Shown: positions 1 to 11,640, counted from the first letter of the stretch. The stretch is 64,000 nucleotides of DNA from Hyphomicrobiales bacterium (GCA_900469955.1 UBYX01000011.1:16890-80889); one strand, 5' to 3'. Made by a program: numbers and translations. The notes: generated from the sequence alone by a model not told the origin.

Positions 1-966
1 CCCATGGCCGAGATTGAAGATCAGCGGGCCATTTCCGAGCTTATCGAGAATGGCATCGATCCCCTCCTCCAGCGATCGACCGCCGGCAACGACCCGCATC
101 GGATCCAGATTACCTTGGACGGGGCCATCCTTCTGCAGCTCCGCGGCGAAGAAAAGCGGGACGGACCAATCGAGACCGATCGCGTCGGCCTTCGTCTTCT
201 GGCGATAGTGAAGCAGATTGAGGCCTGCACCCTTGGCGAATGCAATGATTTTTGCCTGCGGCCGACGGCTGCGGACGATCTCGATCATCCGGGCGACCGG
301 CTTTACCGCAAAATTCTCGAACTCCCGCTCGCCGAGCACACCGGCCCAGGAATCGAAAATCTGAACCGCATCGGCGCCGGCGTCGATCTGGGCTATCAGA
401 TATTCGGCTGAGATCTCCGCCAGGAAGGACAGGAGCTTCTCGAAAGCTTCGGGATGTCGGTAGGCGAAAAGCCTCGCCGGTGCCTGGTCCGGTGTCCCAT
501 GCCCGGCAATCATGTAGGTTGCAACCGTCCAGGGCGCTCCGCAGAAACCCAGCAGCGCCGTTTCTTCAGGCAACTCCTGCCGCAGGCGACCTACGGTTTC
601 GATCACCGGCGCCAAATGGCCCAGCACGCTCTCACCCTCGAGGTTTCCGATGCCGGAAACGTCGATGGGATCCATCTGCGGCCCTTCGCCCTGCACGAAG
701 CGAACATTCCGTTTCAGCGCATCGGGAATCACGAGAATGTCGGAGAACAGAATGGCCGCATCGAAGCCGTAGCGCCGGATCGGCTGCAAGGTTACCTCGA
801 CAGCCAGATCCGGCGTGTAACAGAGATCAAGGAAGCTCCCTGCCTTGACTCGGGTTTCCCGGTACTCCGGCAGATAACGTCCCGCCTGTCTCATGAGCCA
901 GATTGGTGGCGGAGCAACGGTTTTGCCGTTCAGCACCTCGACGATCTTCCGGTATGGGCCGGTCAA
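1..966 (-). CDS. hemE: Uroporphyrinogen decarboxylase (5' portion, runs off the window)
   Basis: Cytosolic heme-pathway enzyme that decarboxylates uroporphyrinogen III to coproporphyrinogen III. 322 codons are present and the family is about 340-350 residues, so only the C-terminal end is outside the window. Recognised by the near N-terminal [14 protein letters not shown] block, the [11 protein letters not shown] block and [12 protein letters not shown] in the middle; the frame is open throughout. The start is a TTG at 964-966. No ATG lies between it and the in-frame upstream stop, and a GGGGAG ribosome-binding site sits a few bases before it. The gene is transcribed away from the putative oriC, the arrangement known for hemE in Caulobacter and Sinorhizobium. 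The function is very secure; the start is fairly secure. Confidence 0.95.
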   Translation of the reverse strand, partial: MTGPYRKIVEVLNGKTVAPPPIWLMRQAGRYLPEYRETRVKAGSFLDLCYTPDLAVEVTLQPIRRYGFDAAILFSDILVIPDALKRNVRFVQGEGPQMDPIDVSGIGNLEGESVLGHLAPVIETVGRLRQELPEETALLGFCGAPWTVATYMIAGHGTPDQAPARLFAYRHPEAFEKLLSFLAEISAEYLIAQIDAGADAVQIFDSWAGVLGEREFENFAVKPVARMIEIVRSRRPQAKIIAFAKGAGLNLLHYRQKTKADAIGLDWSVPLFFAAELQKDGPVQGNLDPMRVVAGGRSLEEGIDAILDKLGNGPLIFNLGHG

Positions 967-1369
967 TGGGGTCTCCCCTAAATAAAAGAAATGAATCTAG
1001 AATAGGTTTCTATTTCTTAGAGTCGGTGAGTAGCAAGGATTAAAGTTAGGTCACAGACGGCGCGACGATCGGCCGCTTTCCGCAATGTTCTGGACAAAAA
1101 AATGCTAACAACAGAAGGTTTGCGGGGATAGCGCGCTTCCTTCAACGTAATCAAAGACTTGTGTTGATCGATGAAGAAGCCGAGCTTGTGGACAAGCTGG
1201 GGATGAGAAAGGCGCTTGATGCCCTTGTCCACAGAGTGCACAAGGGTCGTGGATCTCCATCCGCAGCACCCGCGAATGTGGAAAACTAGGCAGTTTTCCC
1301 AGACCCCGAGAGGCGGCTGGCCTGGATCGATCGTCTCTCCCGGGTTGTCAACAAAGGGTAAAGATTAGC
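967..1369. other. oriC: Putative chromosomal replication origin (oriC) between hemE and the DUF299 gene
   Basis: 403 bp without a credible gene. It contains DnaA-box-like 9-mers: TTGTCCACA at 1187-1195 (minus) and 1225-1233 (plus), TTTTCCACA at 1277-1285 (minus), and weaker TTGTCCAGA at 1089-1097 (minus) and TTGTCAACA at 1345-1353 (plus). Box 1187 lies in the palindrome AGCTTGTggACAAGCT (1183-1198), and box 1225 in an inverted repeat CCCTTGT/ACAAGGG (1222-1246). An A+T-rich stretch at 978-1020 beside hemE could be the unwinding element. GANTC methylation sites occur at 993-997 and 1020-1024. The position matches the origins mapped beside hemE in Caulobacter and S. meliloti. No exact TTATCCACA is present, so the call rests on box clustering plus gene context. 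Confidence 0.75.
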
Positions 1370-2191
1370 GTGGAGAACAGAAAAAATTTCTTCCATCTGC
1401 ATCTGATATCTGACTCAACCGGGGAGACTCTCATCTCCGCGGGTCGCGCGGCTGCTGCCCAATTCCAGTCTTCCCTTGCCGTCGAACATGTCTACCCGCT
1501 GATCCGCAATCGCAAGCAGCTCCTGTCCGTTCTCGAGGCTGTCGATCAGGAACCGGGTATCGTGCTCTATACGATTGTCGATCATGAACTGGCGGGATTG
1601 ATTGATGAGCGCTGTAGGGAGATGGGTTTGCCTTCGGTCAATGTCCTGGAGCCGGTCATGATCACTTTCCAGGCCTATCTGGGAGCTCCATCGCGCCGTC
1701 GCGTGGGCGCTCAGCACGCCTTGAACGCCGAATATTTCAAGCGCATCGAAGCCCTCAACTTCACCATGGATCATGACGATGGCCAGATGCCGGAAAGTTA
1801 TGATGAAGCGGACGTGGTGCTGATCGGGATCAGCCGCACCTCGAAAACCCCGACGAGCATCTACCTCGCCAATCGCGGCATCAAGACGGCCAACATTCCA
1901 ATCGTGCAGGGCGTGGATCTGCCGGAAAGCCTCTACCGCGCTGTCCGGCCGCTGATTGTCGGTCTGATAGCGACGACGGACCGGATCAGTCAGGTGCGCG
2001 AAAACCGTGACCTTGGCGCGACCCAGGGTTTCGATCGACACCATTATACCGACCGGGCCAGCATCAACGAGGAACTGAAATATGCACGGGCGCTTTGCGC
2101 GCGCCATAACTGGCCGATCATCGACGTGACACGGAGATCCATCGAGGAGACGGCGGCGGCAATCGTTGCGCTACGCCCCAAGCTGCGTTAA
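1370..2191 (+). CDS. DUF299 / PPSR-type pyruvate phosphate (or water) dikinase regulatory protein
   Basis: 273-residue member of the Kinase-PPPase family (PF03618), bifunctional proteins that phosphorylate and dephosphorylate pyruvate phosphate dikinase or PEP synthase. The P-loop-like signature GISRTSKT is at residues 153-160, followed by PTSIYLA. The length is typical of the family. The start is GTG at 1370; the fit to the family N-terminus ([10 protein letters not shown] at 11-20) supports it, though the ribosome-binding site is weak. It flanks the putative oriC and reads away from it. Which dikinase it controls cannot be told from this window. Confidence 0.88.
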   Translation: MENRKNFFHLHLISDSTGETLISAGRAAAAQFQSSLAVEHVYPLIRNRKQLLSVLEAVDQEPGIVLYTIVDHELAGLIDERCREMGLPSVNVLEPVMITFQAYLGAPSRRRVGAQHALNAEYFKRIEALNFTMDHDDGQMPESYDEADVVLIGISRTSKTPTSIYLANRGIKTANIPIVQGVDLPESLYRAVRPLIVGLIATTDRISQVRENRDLGATQGFDRHHYTDRASINEELKYARALCARHNWPIIDVTRRSIEETAAAIVALRPKLR

Positions 2192-2223
2192 GCGAAATCT
2201 CTGCCATTTCTGGGAGATATTTC

Positions 2224-2817
2224 GTGACATCGCCTCTCGTGCTTGCCTCCTCCAGCCCCTTTCGCCGAATGTTGATGGAAAACGCCGGCCTGACTTTTGA
2301 AAGCCACGCCGCGGATATCGATGAGCGGAAGATTGAAGCAAGCCTGGAAGGTGCAAGTCCCGATCAGGTCGCGCTGGCTCTTGCCAAGGCAAAGGCGCTG
2401 GAGGTCGGCCGGCGTCATTCCAGTGCCTTGGTAATCGGCTCGGACCAGACCATGTCGCTCGAAAATCGTGTTTTTCATAAGCCGAAATCGCTTGGCGAAG
2501 CGAAGGAGAACCTTCTGTCGCTGTCGGGCAAGACCCATCGGCTGAACAGCGCCATCGCGATCACCAAGGGTCACGATGTCTTGTGGGAGCACATTGCGCA
2601 CGCCGACATGACGGTGCGCTCCCTGACGGGGACCTTTGTCGACCGCTATCTGGCGCGCGTGGGTGAGAAGGCACTTTCCAGCGTCGGCGCCTATCAGCTG
2701 GAGGGAGAGGGTATTCAGCTTTTCTCCGGCATCGAGGGCGACTATTTCACTATCCTGGGCCTGCCGATGCTGCCGCTCCTTGATAAGCTGCGGGTGCTTG
2801 GAGCTATCGATGGCTGA
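2224..2817 (+). CDS. maf: Maf/YceF-type nucleotide pyrophosphatase
   Basis: 197-residue Maf-family house-cleaning pyrophosphatase. The N-terminal signature ASSSPFRR is at residues 8-15. The acidic motif reads SDQ (73-75), as in the YceF branch that hydrolyses 7-methyl-GTP, rather than the AD-T-V pattern of dTTP/UTP-specific members; the substrate is therefore an inference. The start is GTG at 2224 with GGGAG 5-10 bases upstream. The stop overlaps the first codons of aroE by 8 bases, and the gene is the first of a maf-aroE-coaE-dnaQ run with overlapping ends. Confidence 0.92.
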   Translation: MTSPLVLASSSPFRRMLMENAGLTFESHAADIDERKIEASLEGASPDQVALALAKAKALEVGRRHSSALVIGSDQTMSLENRVFHKPKSLGEAKENLLSLSGKTHRLNSAIAITKGHDVLWEHIAHADMTVRSLTGTFVDRYLARVGEKALSSVGAYQLEGEGIQLFSGIEGDYFTILGLPMLPLLDKLRVLGAIDG

Positions 2818-3670
2818 TTCACGTGAAACATTCTTGGTTAACGCTTTCGTAACCGGCTGGCCGGTGAAGCATTCGCGCTCGCCGATGATCCATGGTTATT
2901 GGCTGAAGCAATTCGAAATTTCGGGTTCCTATCGGGCAGAGGCGGTGACGGAAGCGGATTTCCCAGCCTTCATCCAGTCGCTGAAGGACGGCAGTTCCGG
3001 ATACCGTGGCGGCAATGTCACCATTCCTCATAAGGAACTTGCGTTCAAGCTTGCTGACAGGCCGGATGAACTGGCTGAAGAACTCGGCGCTTCCAACACT
3101 CTCTGGCTGGAGGAGGGCATCCTCAAGGCGACGAACACCGATGGTTACGGCTTCACCGCCAATCTCGATGATCGTTGTCCTGGTTGGGACAAAGCCGGCC
3201 GGGCGGTGATCTTCGGTGCGGGCGGGGCGAGCAGGGCCGTCATCCAGGCTGTCCGCGATCGCGGTATCGGCGAGATCCATGTGGTCAATCGCACATTGCC
3301 GCGGGCAAAAGAACTCGCCGACCGCTTTGGCACCAGGATACACGCGCATCCGGTGGAAGCGTTGGACGAAGTGATGGCGGGCGCAGAATTGTTCGTCAAC
3401 ACCACCTCACTCGGCATGGACGGCAGCCCGGTGCCTGAAGTGGATTTCTCACCGCTCCGCAGCGGCGCCGTGGTGACAGACATCGTTTATGTGCCGCTGA
3501 AGACCCCTTTGCTCGCCCAGGCGGAAGAGCAGGGATTTCCGATTGTCGATGGTCTCGGAATGCTTCTGCATCAGGCGGTACCCGGTTTCGAGAAGTGGTT
3601 CGGCCGCCGCCCGACTGTCGATGCCGCCCTCCGGGATCTGGTGATCGCCGATATGGAAAGACACGGATGA
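2810..3670 (+). CDS. aroE: Shikimate dehydrogenase
   Basis: NADP-dependent reduction of 3-dehydroshikimate to shikimate in aromatic amino-acid synthesis. 286 residues. The shikimate-binding SRS is at 22-24, NVTIPHK with the catalytic Lys75 at 69-75, NTDGYGF at 109-115 (Asp111), and the nucleotide-binding GAGGASR at 136-142. The ATG at 2810 is preferred over longer in-frame starts inside maf because it fits the family N-terminus and gives short translational coupling. Codons 2-7 contain a parS-like 16-mer (2815-2830), so the 5' end serves as protein code and possibly as a ParB site. The stop overlaps the coaE ATG (ATGA). Confidence 0.97.
   Translation: MADSRETFLVNAFVTGWPVKHSRSPMIHGYWLKQFEISGSYRAEAVTEADFPAFIQSLKDGSSGYRGGNVTIPHKELAFKLADRPDELAEELGASNTLWLEEGILKATNTDGYGFTANLDDRCPGWDKAGRAVIFGAGGASRAVIQAVRDRGIGEIHVVNRTLPRAKELADRFGTRIHAHPVEALDEVMAGAELFVNTTSLGMDGSPVPEVDFSPLRSGAVVTDIVYVPLKTPLLAQAEEQGFPIVDGLGMLLHQAVPGFEKWFGRRPTVDAALRDLVIADMERHG
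2815..2830 (+). promoter_or_regulatory. parS: parS-like site inside the aroE 5' end
   Basis: TGATTCACGTGAAACA matches the general parS consensus TGTTTCACGTGAAACA at 15 of 16 positions (A instead of T at position 3). It lies about 1.6 kb from the putative oriC, where ParB-loading sites are expected. It is the best match of five in the window. Binding by ParB is inferred. Confidence 0.72.
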
Positions 3671-4269
3671 TCGTCGTCGGTCTCACAGGCTCCATCGGCA
3701 TGGGCAAATCCACGACCGCAAAAATATTTGCGGAGGAGGGCGTGCCGGTAAATGATTCCGACGCCGTCGTTCATGATCTTTACCGTAGCGATGCCGTGGC
3801 GCCCATAGGCACGGCCTTTCCCGGTACGATCAGAGAAGGCGTCGTTGATCGACAGGAACTGTCGCGCCAGCTTTCCGCCGCGCCCGAAAAATTCCAGGTT
3901 CTCGAGGCGATCGTTCACCCGCTGGTACGCCAGCGCGAGGTTATGTTTCTGGACCGTCACCGGCGGTCGGAGACGGATATCGTCGTCCTCGACATCCCGC
4001 TGCTTTTCGAGGTCAAAGGCGAAGAGAGGGTGGATGTGGTAGTGGTTGTCACCTGTGATCCACAGATCCAGCGGGCAAGGGTACTTGCGCGCCCCGGCAT
4101 GACCGAGGAAAAATTGGCGATGATTCGCTCCCGCCAACTGCCCGATGCCGAGAAACGCAAAAGAGCCGACTTTCTTATCGACACCGGCCTTGGGCTTGAG
4201 ATGGCGAGGGCAAGAGTGCGGGAAATTATCGCCTCTTTAAGAGCCGGAAAGACGAGCGAGCATGCGTGA
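3667..4269 (+). CDS. coaE: Dephospho-CoA kinase
   Basis: ATP-dependent last step of coenzyme A synthesis. 200 residues, normal for the family. The Walker [10 protein letters not shown] is at residues 8-16, and the core [10 protein letters not shown] block and the later LDIPLLFE block are present. The ATG at 3667 overlaps the aroE stop by 4 bases. An upstream in-frame start inside aroE would add an unrelated N-terminus, so it was not used. The 3' end overlaps dnaQ by 8 bases. Confidence 0.95.
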   Translation: MIVVGLTGSIGMGKSTTAKIFAEEGVPVNDSDAVVHDLYRSDAVAPIGTAFPGTIREGVVDRQELSRQLSAAPEKFQVLEAIVHPLVRQREVMFLDRHRRSETDIVVLDIPLLFEVKGEERVDVVVVVTCDPQIQRARVLARPGMTEEKLAMIRSRQLPDAEKRKRADFLIDTGLGLEMARARVREIIASLRAGKTSEHA

Positions 4270-4966
4270 GATTATCTTCGACACGGAAACCACCGGCCTC
4301 GAAACCCGCTTCGACCGTGTGATCGAAATCGGCGGCATCGAGCTGATCAACAATTTTCCGACAGGCAAGACCCTGCATCTCTACATCAATCCTGGTGACC
4401 GGAAGGTCCATCCGGATGCACTGGCGGTGCACGGCATCACCGACGAGTTCCTGAAGGACAAGCCGGGTTTTGCGGATGTTGCCCAGCAGATCGTCGAATT
4501 TTTCGACGGTGCCAAATGGATCGCCCATAATGCCAACTTCGATATCGGCTTCATCAACGCCGAGTTCGAAAGGATCGGGCTGCCTCCGGTGCAGACCGAC
4601 CGTGTGGTCGATACACTCGCCCTGGCTCGCCGCAAGCATCCTATGGGTCCGAACTCGCTGGACGCGCTTTGCCGCCGCTACGGCATCGACAACACCCACC
4701 GCACCAAGCACGGCGCGCTCCTCGACTCCGAGCTTCTGGCGGAAGTCTATATTGAAATGACGGGTGGCCGTCAGGCTGCCCTCGGCTTGATGGGTAGCGA
4801 ACGATCGACGACCGTGATCGAGGTGGACGAAATCGTGGTGACGGCCGTCGGCCGGCCGAGGCCTTTGCCGAACAGGTTGACGGAAGCGGAGATCGAGGCA
4901 CATGCCGCCATGGTGGCCTCGCTCAAGGACAAGGCGCTCTGGCTCAGGTACAAGTCCGCCGAATAA
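4262..4966 (+). CDS. dnaQ: DNA polymerase III epsilon subunit (3'-5' exonuclease)
   Basis: Proofreading subunit of the replicative polymerase. 234 residues. Exo I is FDTETTG (Asp7, Glu9), Exo II is HNANFDIGF around Asp94, and Exo III-epsilon is H150-GALL-D155, the full DEDDh set. The C-terminal tail after about residue 180 is the region that binds the alpha subunit in homologs. Last gene of the maf-aroE-coaE-dnaQ run, ended by a strong shared terminator. Confidence 0.95.
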   Translation: MREIIFDTETTGLETRFDRVIEIGGIELINNFPTGKTLHLYINPGDRKVHPDALAVHGITDEFLKDKPGFADVAQQIVEFFDGAKWIAHNANFDIGFINAEFERIGLPPVQTDRVVDTLALARRKHPMGPNSLDALCRRYGIDNTHRTKHGALLDSELLAEVYIEMTGGRQAALGLMGSERSTTVIEVDEIVVTAVGRPRPLPNRLTEAEIEAHAAMVASLKDKALWLRYKSAE

Positions 4967-4968
4967 AA

Positions 4969-4992
4969 AAACCCGGGTTTAAGCCCGGGTTT
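4969..4992. terminator. Bidirectional intrinsic terminator between dnaQ and secB
   Basis: Arms AAACCCGGG (4969-4977) and CCCGGGTTT (4984-4992) with a 6-base loop. A-runs precede it and T-runs follow it, so it can end both dnaQ and the convergent secB. Confidence 0.9.
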
Positions 4993-5015
4993 CTTTTTTT
5001 ACGAGACACGATGGA

Positions 5016-5492
5016 TCAGCTGTTCAGCGCCTGGACCTTCGAGCGAGCCTGTTCCTCGGCCATACGCTGCGAGAACATCTGGGCGAAATCGATCGGGTCG
5101 ATCATCAGCGGCGGGAACCCGCCGTTGCGGGTGACGTCGGCGACGATCTGGCGGGCGAAGGGGAAAAGCAGCCGCGGGCACTCGATGAAGAGCAGCGGCA
5201 GCATGTGTTCCTGTGGGAAGCCGGTGATGCGGAAAACGCCGCCGTAAACCAGTTCCGCTGCAAAAACCACCTTGTCGCCATCCTTGGCTTCGGCGTTCAG
5301 CGTCAGCACCACGTCGAAATCGGCGTCGGAAAGCGGATTGGCGTTGACATTGACGTTGATCGTGATGCCGGGAGCCTTGTCGCGGGCCTGCAGCGAACGC
5401 GGCGCGCCGGGATTCTCGAACGAGAGATCCTTCGTATACTGTGCCAGGATGTTGATGGACGGCTGGGCCGTCTGGTTGTTTTCGTCTGCCAT
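5016..5492 (-). CDS. secB: Protein-export chaperone SecB
   Basis: Cytosolic tetrameric chaperone that holds precursors unfolded and delivers them to SecA. 158 residues, close to the family size. The N-terminus carries the typical [11 protein letters not shown] block, followed by the beta-sheet core with LVYGGVFRI and [17 protein letters not shown]. The start ATG at 5492 is preceded by GAGGAAG-type Shine-Dalgarno sequence. It is convergent with dnaQ; fxsA is upstream in the same direction. Confidence 0.96.
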   Translation of the reverse strand: MADENNQTAQPSINILAQYTKDLSFENPGAPRSLQARDKAPGITINVNVNANPLSDADFDVVLTLNAEAKDGDKVVFAAELVYGGVFRITGFPQEHMLPLLFIECPRLLFPFARQIVADVTRNGGFPPLMIDPIDFAQMFSQRMAEEQARSKVQALNS

Positions 5493-5577
5493 TGGGACTT
5501 CCTCGAGGCTCTGGAACGTTGAGGCCCTCTAACATTTCGGAATATGCCTTACAACCCTGGCAAACTACCGGCTCCGT

Positions 5578-6105
5578 TCAAGGTTCCCGACTTTTGGGTC
5601 CTGCCCAGGGAGAAGAGGAGCCGGAGCCCGAAGAATTGCCGTCGCGGTGGAAATCCTCCTCGTCGAGATCGACGACCGGACCCGGCTTCTGGCCGGCCGG
5701 CCCCGTTCGGCCGCCGTCGTAGTGATGGCCGGTCGAACGTGATGTGCGGACCACGACGATCCGGCGGCCGATCAGCGACCAGAGGAAGCTGCGGACGAAT
5801 GGAATGAAAAGCGCCAGTCCGATGATGTCGGTCAGGAAGCCCGGCAGCAGAAGCAGGATGCCGGCGACGACGATCATCGCGCCGTCCACCAGGGTGCGCC
5901 CGGGCATCCGTCCTTCGCGGCTTTCGGCCGAGATCTGTTTGAGGATCTGCATGCCCTGGCTGCGGAGCAGGAAAGCACCGAGGATCGCGGTGCCGACCAC
6001 CAGGCCCAGTGTCACCCACAGCCCGAGGGCCCGGCCGACAAGGACAAAACCGGTAATTTCGGCCAGCGGCCACAGAAGAAGAATCGGCAGTAGAAAGAAA
6101 CGCAT
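5578..6105 (-). CDS. fxsA: FxsA family membrane protein
   Basis: 175-residue inner-membrane protein of the FxsA family, named for suppression of F exclusion of phage T7; the cellular role is not settled. The N-terminus is hydrophobic with the family pattern LLWPLAEITGFVLVG. Further hydrophobic segments include the GLxVGTAILGAFLLR region and AGILLLLPGFLTDIIGL. The C-terminal 50 residues are polar, Gly/Ser/Pro-rich and cytosolic-looking. Likely the same transcription unit as secB. Confidence 0.88.
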   Translation of the reverse strand: MRFFLLPILLLWPLAEITGFVLVGRALGLWVTLGLVVGTAILGAFLLRSQGMQILKQISAESREGRMPGRTLVDGAMIVVAGILLLLPGFLTDIIGLALFIPFVRSFLWSLIGRRIVVVRTSRSTGHHYDGGRTGPAGQKPGPVVDLDEEDFHRDGNSSGSGSSSPWAGPKSREP

Positions 6106-6229
6106 GATGTTCCCTGTTTTATTATCACCCGGCGTCGATCGAGACTGACGCCTTCGCTATTTGAATGATGGGCGGATGCGGACTATATGAGAAGCTGTAC
6201 CAACGATTTAAACGGCATTGCGGGTCAAT

Positions 6230-6928
6230 ATGGGTTCCAACGACTTTATAACACTCTTTTTCCTCGTCGCCGCGGTGCTGATCTTCCTGCAACTGCGCAG
6301 TGTGCTCGGCCGGCGGACGGGAAACGAGAAACCGCCGTTCGACCCCTACAGCCCGCGAGATGTGGCCAAGAATCCGGGCGGGGACGACAGTAAGGTTGTG
6401 ACCTTGCCCCGCCGTGATGCTTCCGATGATGAACAGCGTTATGTGGACATCGATGCGGTTGCCAAACCCGACACGCCGCTCAATGCCGCACTTCGGGAGA
6501 TTTTGAGGGCAGATCCGTCCTTCCGGCCTCGCGACTTCCTGAATGGTGCGCGAATGGCCTATGAGATGGTCGTCATGGCGTTTGCCGATGGCGACCGCAA
6601 GACGCTCAAAGGTCTGCTCTCGAAGGAAGTCTATGAAGGTTTCGATGCGGCGATCTCCGAACGCGAAGCGAGAGGAGAGGTGGTGAAATCCACATTTGTC
6701 GGGATCGACAAATCGGACATCACCCATGCTGCCATCAAGGATTCCGAGACGCAGATCACGATACGGATCGTCAGCCAGCTGATCTCCGCCACCTACGACA
6801 AGGCCGGTACGCTGATTGATGGTGATCAGGAGACGGTGGCCGAGGTCACGGACATCTGGACCTTCGCCCGCGACATCCGTTCCCGCGACCCGAATTGGAA
6901 GCTGGTCGCCACCGAATCCGAGCAATGA
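6230..6928 (+). CDS. Tim44/TimA-like domain protein, membrane-anchored
   Basis: 232 residues: a hydrophobic N-terminal anchor (about residues 6-22), a polar linker, then a C-terminal Tim44-like domain (about 90-230, with ALREILRADPSF and the fold that recurs in mitochondrial Tim44). Bacterial members are inner-membrane proteins of unclear function. The ATG at 6230 is preferred to a TTG four codons upstream. Its stop overlaps mltA by 4 bases, so it begins the tim44-mltA-smr-xre operon. It is divergent from fxsA, leaving a 124-bp promoter region. Confidence 0.85.
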   Translation: MGSNDFITLFFLVAAVLIFLQLRSVLGRRTGNEKPPFDPYSPRDVAKNPGGDDSKVVTLPRRDASDDEQRYVDIDAVAKPDTPLNAALREILRADPSFRPRDFLNGARMAYEMVVMAFADGDRKTLKGLLSKEVYEGFDAAISEREARGEVVKSTFVGIDKSDITHAAIKDSETQITIRIVSQLISATYDKAGTLIDGDQETVAEVTDIWTFARDIRSRDPNWKLVATESEQ

Positions 6929-8043
6929 CGGACGGCTCTGCTGGTTACACGCTGAGGCGGGTTCCCTTCTCCGATCTGGCAGGATGGGAGGAGGACGACC
7001 CGCGGGCGCTTTTTCCCGGAATGCGGGCGTGTCTCGAGCATATCCTCAAGGTAAAGCCTTATCGTACCGGCTCGCTCGGCTTGACCGCGGGCGATCTGGC
7101 GACGTTCTTTGAAAAGGCAGGCGACAGTCCTTCCGATGCGGCGTCGGCTCGCGCTTTCTTCGAAACTCACTGCATTCCGTTTCTGATCGCCAGGCAAGAT
7201 GGTCGCCGGGGTTTCGTAACAGCCTTTTACGAGCCGGAAGTCGAGGTCTCGGAGACATCCGACGAGACATGGCACCATCCTTTCTATTACCGCCCCCCGG
7301 ACTTGATCGACCTTGACGCCGCCAACCGGCCCTCGGGAATGGACTCCGGCTACATGTTCGCGCGTCAGACTGGAGCAGGCATCACCCCCTATCCAGACCG
7401 TGGCGAGATAGACCGTGGTTTCCTCGCAGGGCGAGGCCTTGAGATTGCCTTCGCCAGATCGAAAGTGGACGTGTTCTTCGCTCATGTGCAAGGCGCGGCG
7501 CGTCTGAGATATCCGGATGGAAGGGTCAGACGGATCACCTATGCCGCGAAGGCGGGCCACCCGTTTTCACCGATCGGAAAGCTTCTGATCGATCGTGGTG
7601 AAATCGATCCGGCGACGGTTTCGATGCAGAGCATCCGAGGCTGGCTGGAGCGGAATCCGGCTAAGGTCGATGAAGTCCTGTGGCATAATCGCTCCTATAT
7701 CTTTTTCCGAGAGGCGGATGTTTCCGATCCCTCGCTCGGGCCCGTCGCGGCGGCCAAGGTGCCGCTGATCGCCGGCCGCTCGCTGGCGGTGGATCGGCAG
7801 ATACACACCTTCGGTTTTCCATTCTTTATTCGGTCCGAGACGCTCACCCATCTGGATGGCGGTAAGCCTTTCGGCCGGCTGATGCTCGCTCTCGATACCG
7901 GATCGGCAATCGTCGGTCCCTCGCGCGGCGACATTTTTACCGGTTCGGGTTTCGAGGCGGGCGAGCTGGCCGGTACGGTTCGCAATGAAGCCGATTTCTA
8001 TATCCTCGTCCCGAGGCATCTGGCGGACGGGTTCGGCGGATGA
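6925..8043 (+). CDS. mltA: MltA-family lytic murein transglycosylase
   Basis: 372 residues. Family traits are the GFVTAFYEPEVEVS block, a MltA core with SVDVFF-like and DPATVSMQSIRGWL segments, and the C-terminal 3D domain (LALDTGSAI then RGDIFTGSG) bearing the acidic catalytic residue. Enzymes of this family cleave glycan strands to 1,6-anhydroMurNAc. Odd: no signal peptide, lipobox or membrane segment is visible at the N-terminus with this ATG, unlike the E. coli lipoprotein. The start at 6925 is fixed by the ATGA overlap with the Tim44-like gene. Overlaps smr downstream by 4 bases. Confidence 0.9.
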   Translation: MTDGSAGYTLRRVPFSDLAGWEEDDPRALFPGMRACLEHILKVKPYRTGSLGLTAGDLATFFEKAGDSPSDAASARAFFETHCIPFLIARQDGRRGFVTAFYEPEVEVSETSDETWHHPFYYRPPDLIDLDAANRPSGMDSGYMFARQTGAGITPYPDRGEIDRGFLAGRGLEIAFARSKVDVFFAHVQGAARLRYPDGRVRRITYAAKAGHPFSPIGKLLIDRGEIDPATVSMQSIRGWLERNPAKVDEVLWHNRSYIFFREADVSDPSLGPVAAAKVPLIAGRSLAVDRQIHTFGFPFFIRSETLTHLDGGKPFGRLMLALDTGSAIVGPSRGDIFTGSGFEAGELAGTVRNEADFYILVPRHLADGFGG

Positions 8044-8612
8044 AGGGCGGCCGCAAACTCGATCCGGAAGAACGAATTCTCTGGGGCAAGGTAGCGAAAT
8101 CCGCGCGCGCCTTGCCGGGGCGGATGAAGGAAATTCTCGAGTTCGAGGAGCAGGAAGCTTCCAGACTCATTGCCGAGCAGCCAGCCAGGCCGAAAGCAGC
8201 GCCTTTGCCGGAAAATCCGGTCGCTGAAACGGTAAAGCCGAAACGTGCCGCCAGAATTCATCATCCGCTCGAAAAACCGGTCAAGAAGAAGCTCGCCAAG
8301 GGACGGCTGCCGATCGAGGCGCGGCTCGATCTTCACGGTCTTTTTCAGGGCGAGGCCCATGACCTGCTGCTCGATTTCCTGCTCCGCGCTCATGAGCGGG
8401 GCCTTCGCCACGTGCTGGTCATCACCGGAAAAGGCAGCTCGATGGGGAGCGAAGGCGCGTTGCGCCGCGCGGTACCGCTCTGGTTTTCAAAAGCGGAATT
8501 CCGGTTTCTGATATCCTCTTACGAGTGGGCGGCCCGGCACCATGGCGGGGAGGGTGCCATGTACGTCCGTCTTGCCCGTAGCCGGGCAGCCAATGGGGAA
8601 GATCGGGAATGA
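8040..8612 (+). CDS. Smr-domain protein
   Basis: 190-residue stand-alone Smr (small MutS-related) protein. The N-terminal about 85 residues are charged and low-complexity. The Smr domain then begins at LDLHG (96-100) and contains HVLVITGKG (around 124-132). Smr domains are nucleases acting on branched DNA or on RNA; the substrate here is unknown. Overlaps mltA before it and the XRE gene after it by 4 bases each. Confidence 0.9.
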   Translation: MKGGRKLDPEERILWGKVAKSARALPGRMKEILEFEEQEASRLIAEQPARPKAAPLPENPVAETVKPKRAARIHHPLEKPVKKKLAKGRLPIEARLDLHGLFQGEAHDLLLDFLLRAHERGLRHVLVITGKGSSMGSEGALRRAVPLWFSKAEFRFLISSYEWAARHHGGEGAMYVRLARSRAANGEDRE

Positions 8613-8974
8613 CGCCGTTCGGTCAGGCGCTTCGCGAACTTCGCCGCCGCAGAGGCATTACCCAACGGATGCTGGCGGAGGCGATCGGTGTCACGCCGGC
8701 CTATCTGTCGGCACTTGAGCACGGGCGGCGCGGCAAACCAACCTTCGAGCTCCTGCAAAGAATTGCCGGCTATTTCAATATTATCTGGGATGAGGCGGAA
8801 GAGTTGTTCGGGCTCGCCGAGGATTCCCGTCCCAAGGTAGTTCTGGATACATCCGGCATGCCGGCGCCCTACACGGCCTTCGCCAACCACCTTGCGCAAC
8901 GGATTCGCACTTTGGCGCCGGACGTGATAGAAGAAATGGACATGCTGATGAAGAAAAACCCTCCTCAGGATTGA
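8609..8974 (+). CDS. XRE-family helix-turn-helix regulator
   Basis: 121-residue DNA-binding protein. A lambda-repressor-like HTH spans about residues 4-60 (ALRELRRRRGITQ, then VTPAYLSALEHGRRG). A short C-terminal tail carries no recognised ligand domain. Last gene of the tim44-mltA-smr operon and translationally coupled to smr; about 140 bp upstream of gyrB. The target is unknown. Confidence 0.87.
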   Translation: MTPFGQALRELRRRRGITQRMLAEAIGVTPAYLSALEHGRRGKPTFELLQRIAGYFNIIWDEAEELFGLAEDSRPKVVLDTSGMPAPYTAFANHLAQRIRTLAPDVIEEMDMLMKKNPPQD

Positions 8975-9073
8975 CTTTCGGCGCCCATCCACGGCTTTCG
9001 TACCGTGTTCCCAGGGACCAACCTTTAGAAACCGCCCCGGTTTGCCTATATTCCAGGTCGGAATAGCTGGTGA

Positions 9074-11548
<2,475 letters not shown>

Positions 11549-11570
11549 CCATTCGGCAACCACACCAAAG

Positions 11571-11602
11571 AAAAAGCGGCGCCCTTAGGAGCGCCGCTTT
11601 TT
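11571..11602 (+). terminator. Intrinsic terminator of gyrB
   Basis: Arms AAAAAGCGGCGC (11571-11582) and GCGCCGCTTTTT (11591-11602) around an 8-base loop, ending in TTTTTCTTT. Very strong; the A-run in front may make it work in both directions. Confidence 0.93.
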
Positions 11603-11620
11603 CTTTGTCCAGATCAAAAA

Positions 11621-11636
11621 TGTTTCACGTGAATCT
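11621..11636 (-). promoter_or_regulatory. parS: parS-like site, left arm of an inverted pair
   Basis: TGTTTCACGTGAATCT matches parS at 14 of 16 positions. Read on the minus strand it is AGATTCACGTGAAACA, the same variant as the other sites in the window. Together with the site at 11650-11665 it makes a 15-base perfect inverted repeat (11621-11635 and 11651-11665) with a 15-base spacer. Confidence 0.7.
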
Positions 11637-11640
11637 TTCC

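Noticed and set aside
1017..1241. 74-codon minus-strand frame inside the hemE-DUF299 gap
   Set aside because: It spans the DnaA-box dyads, has no recognisable motif or good ribosome-binding site, and fits chance in oriC DNA.
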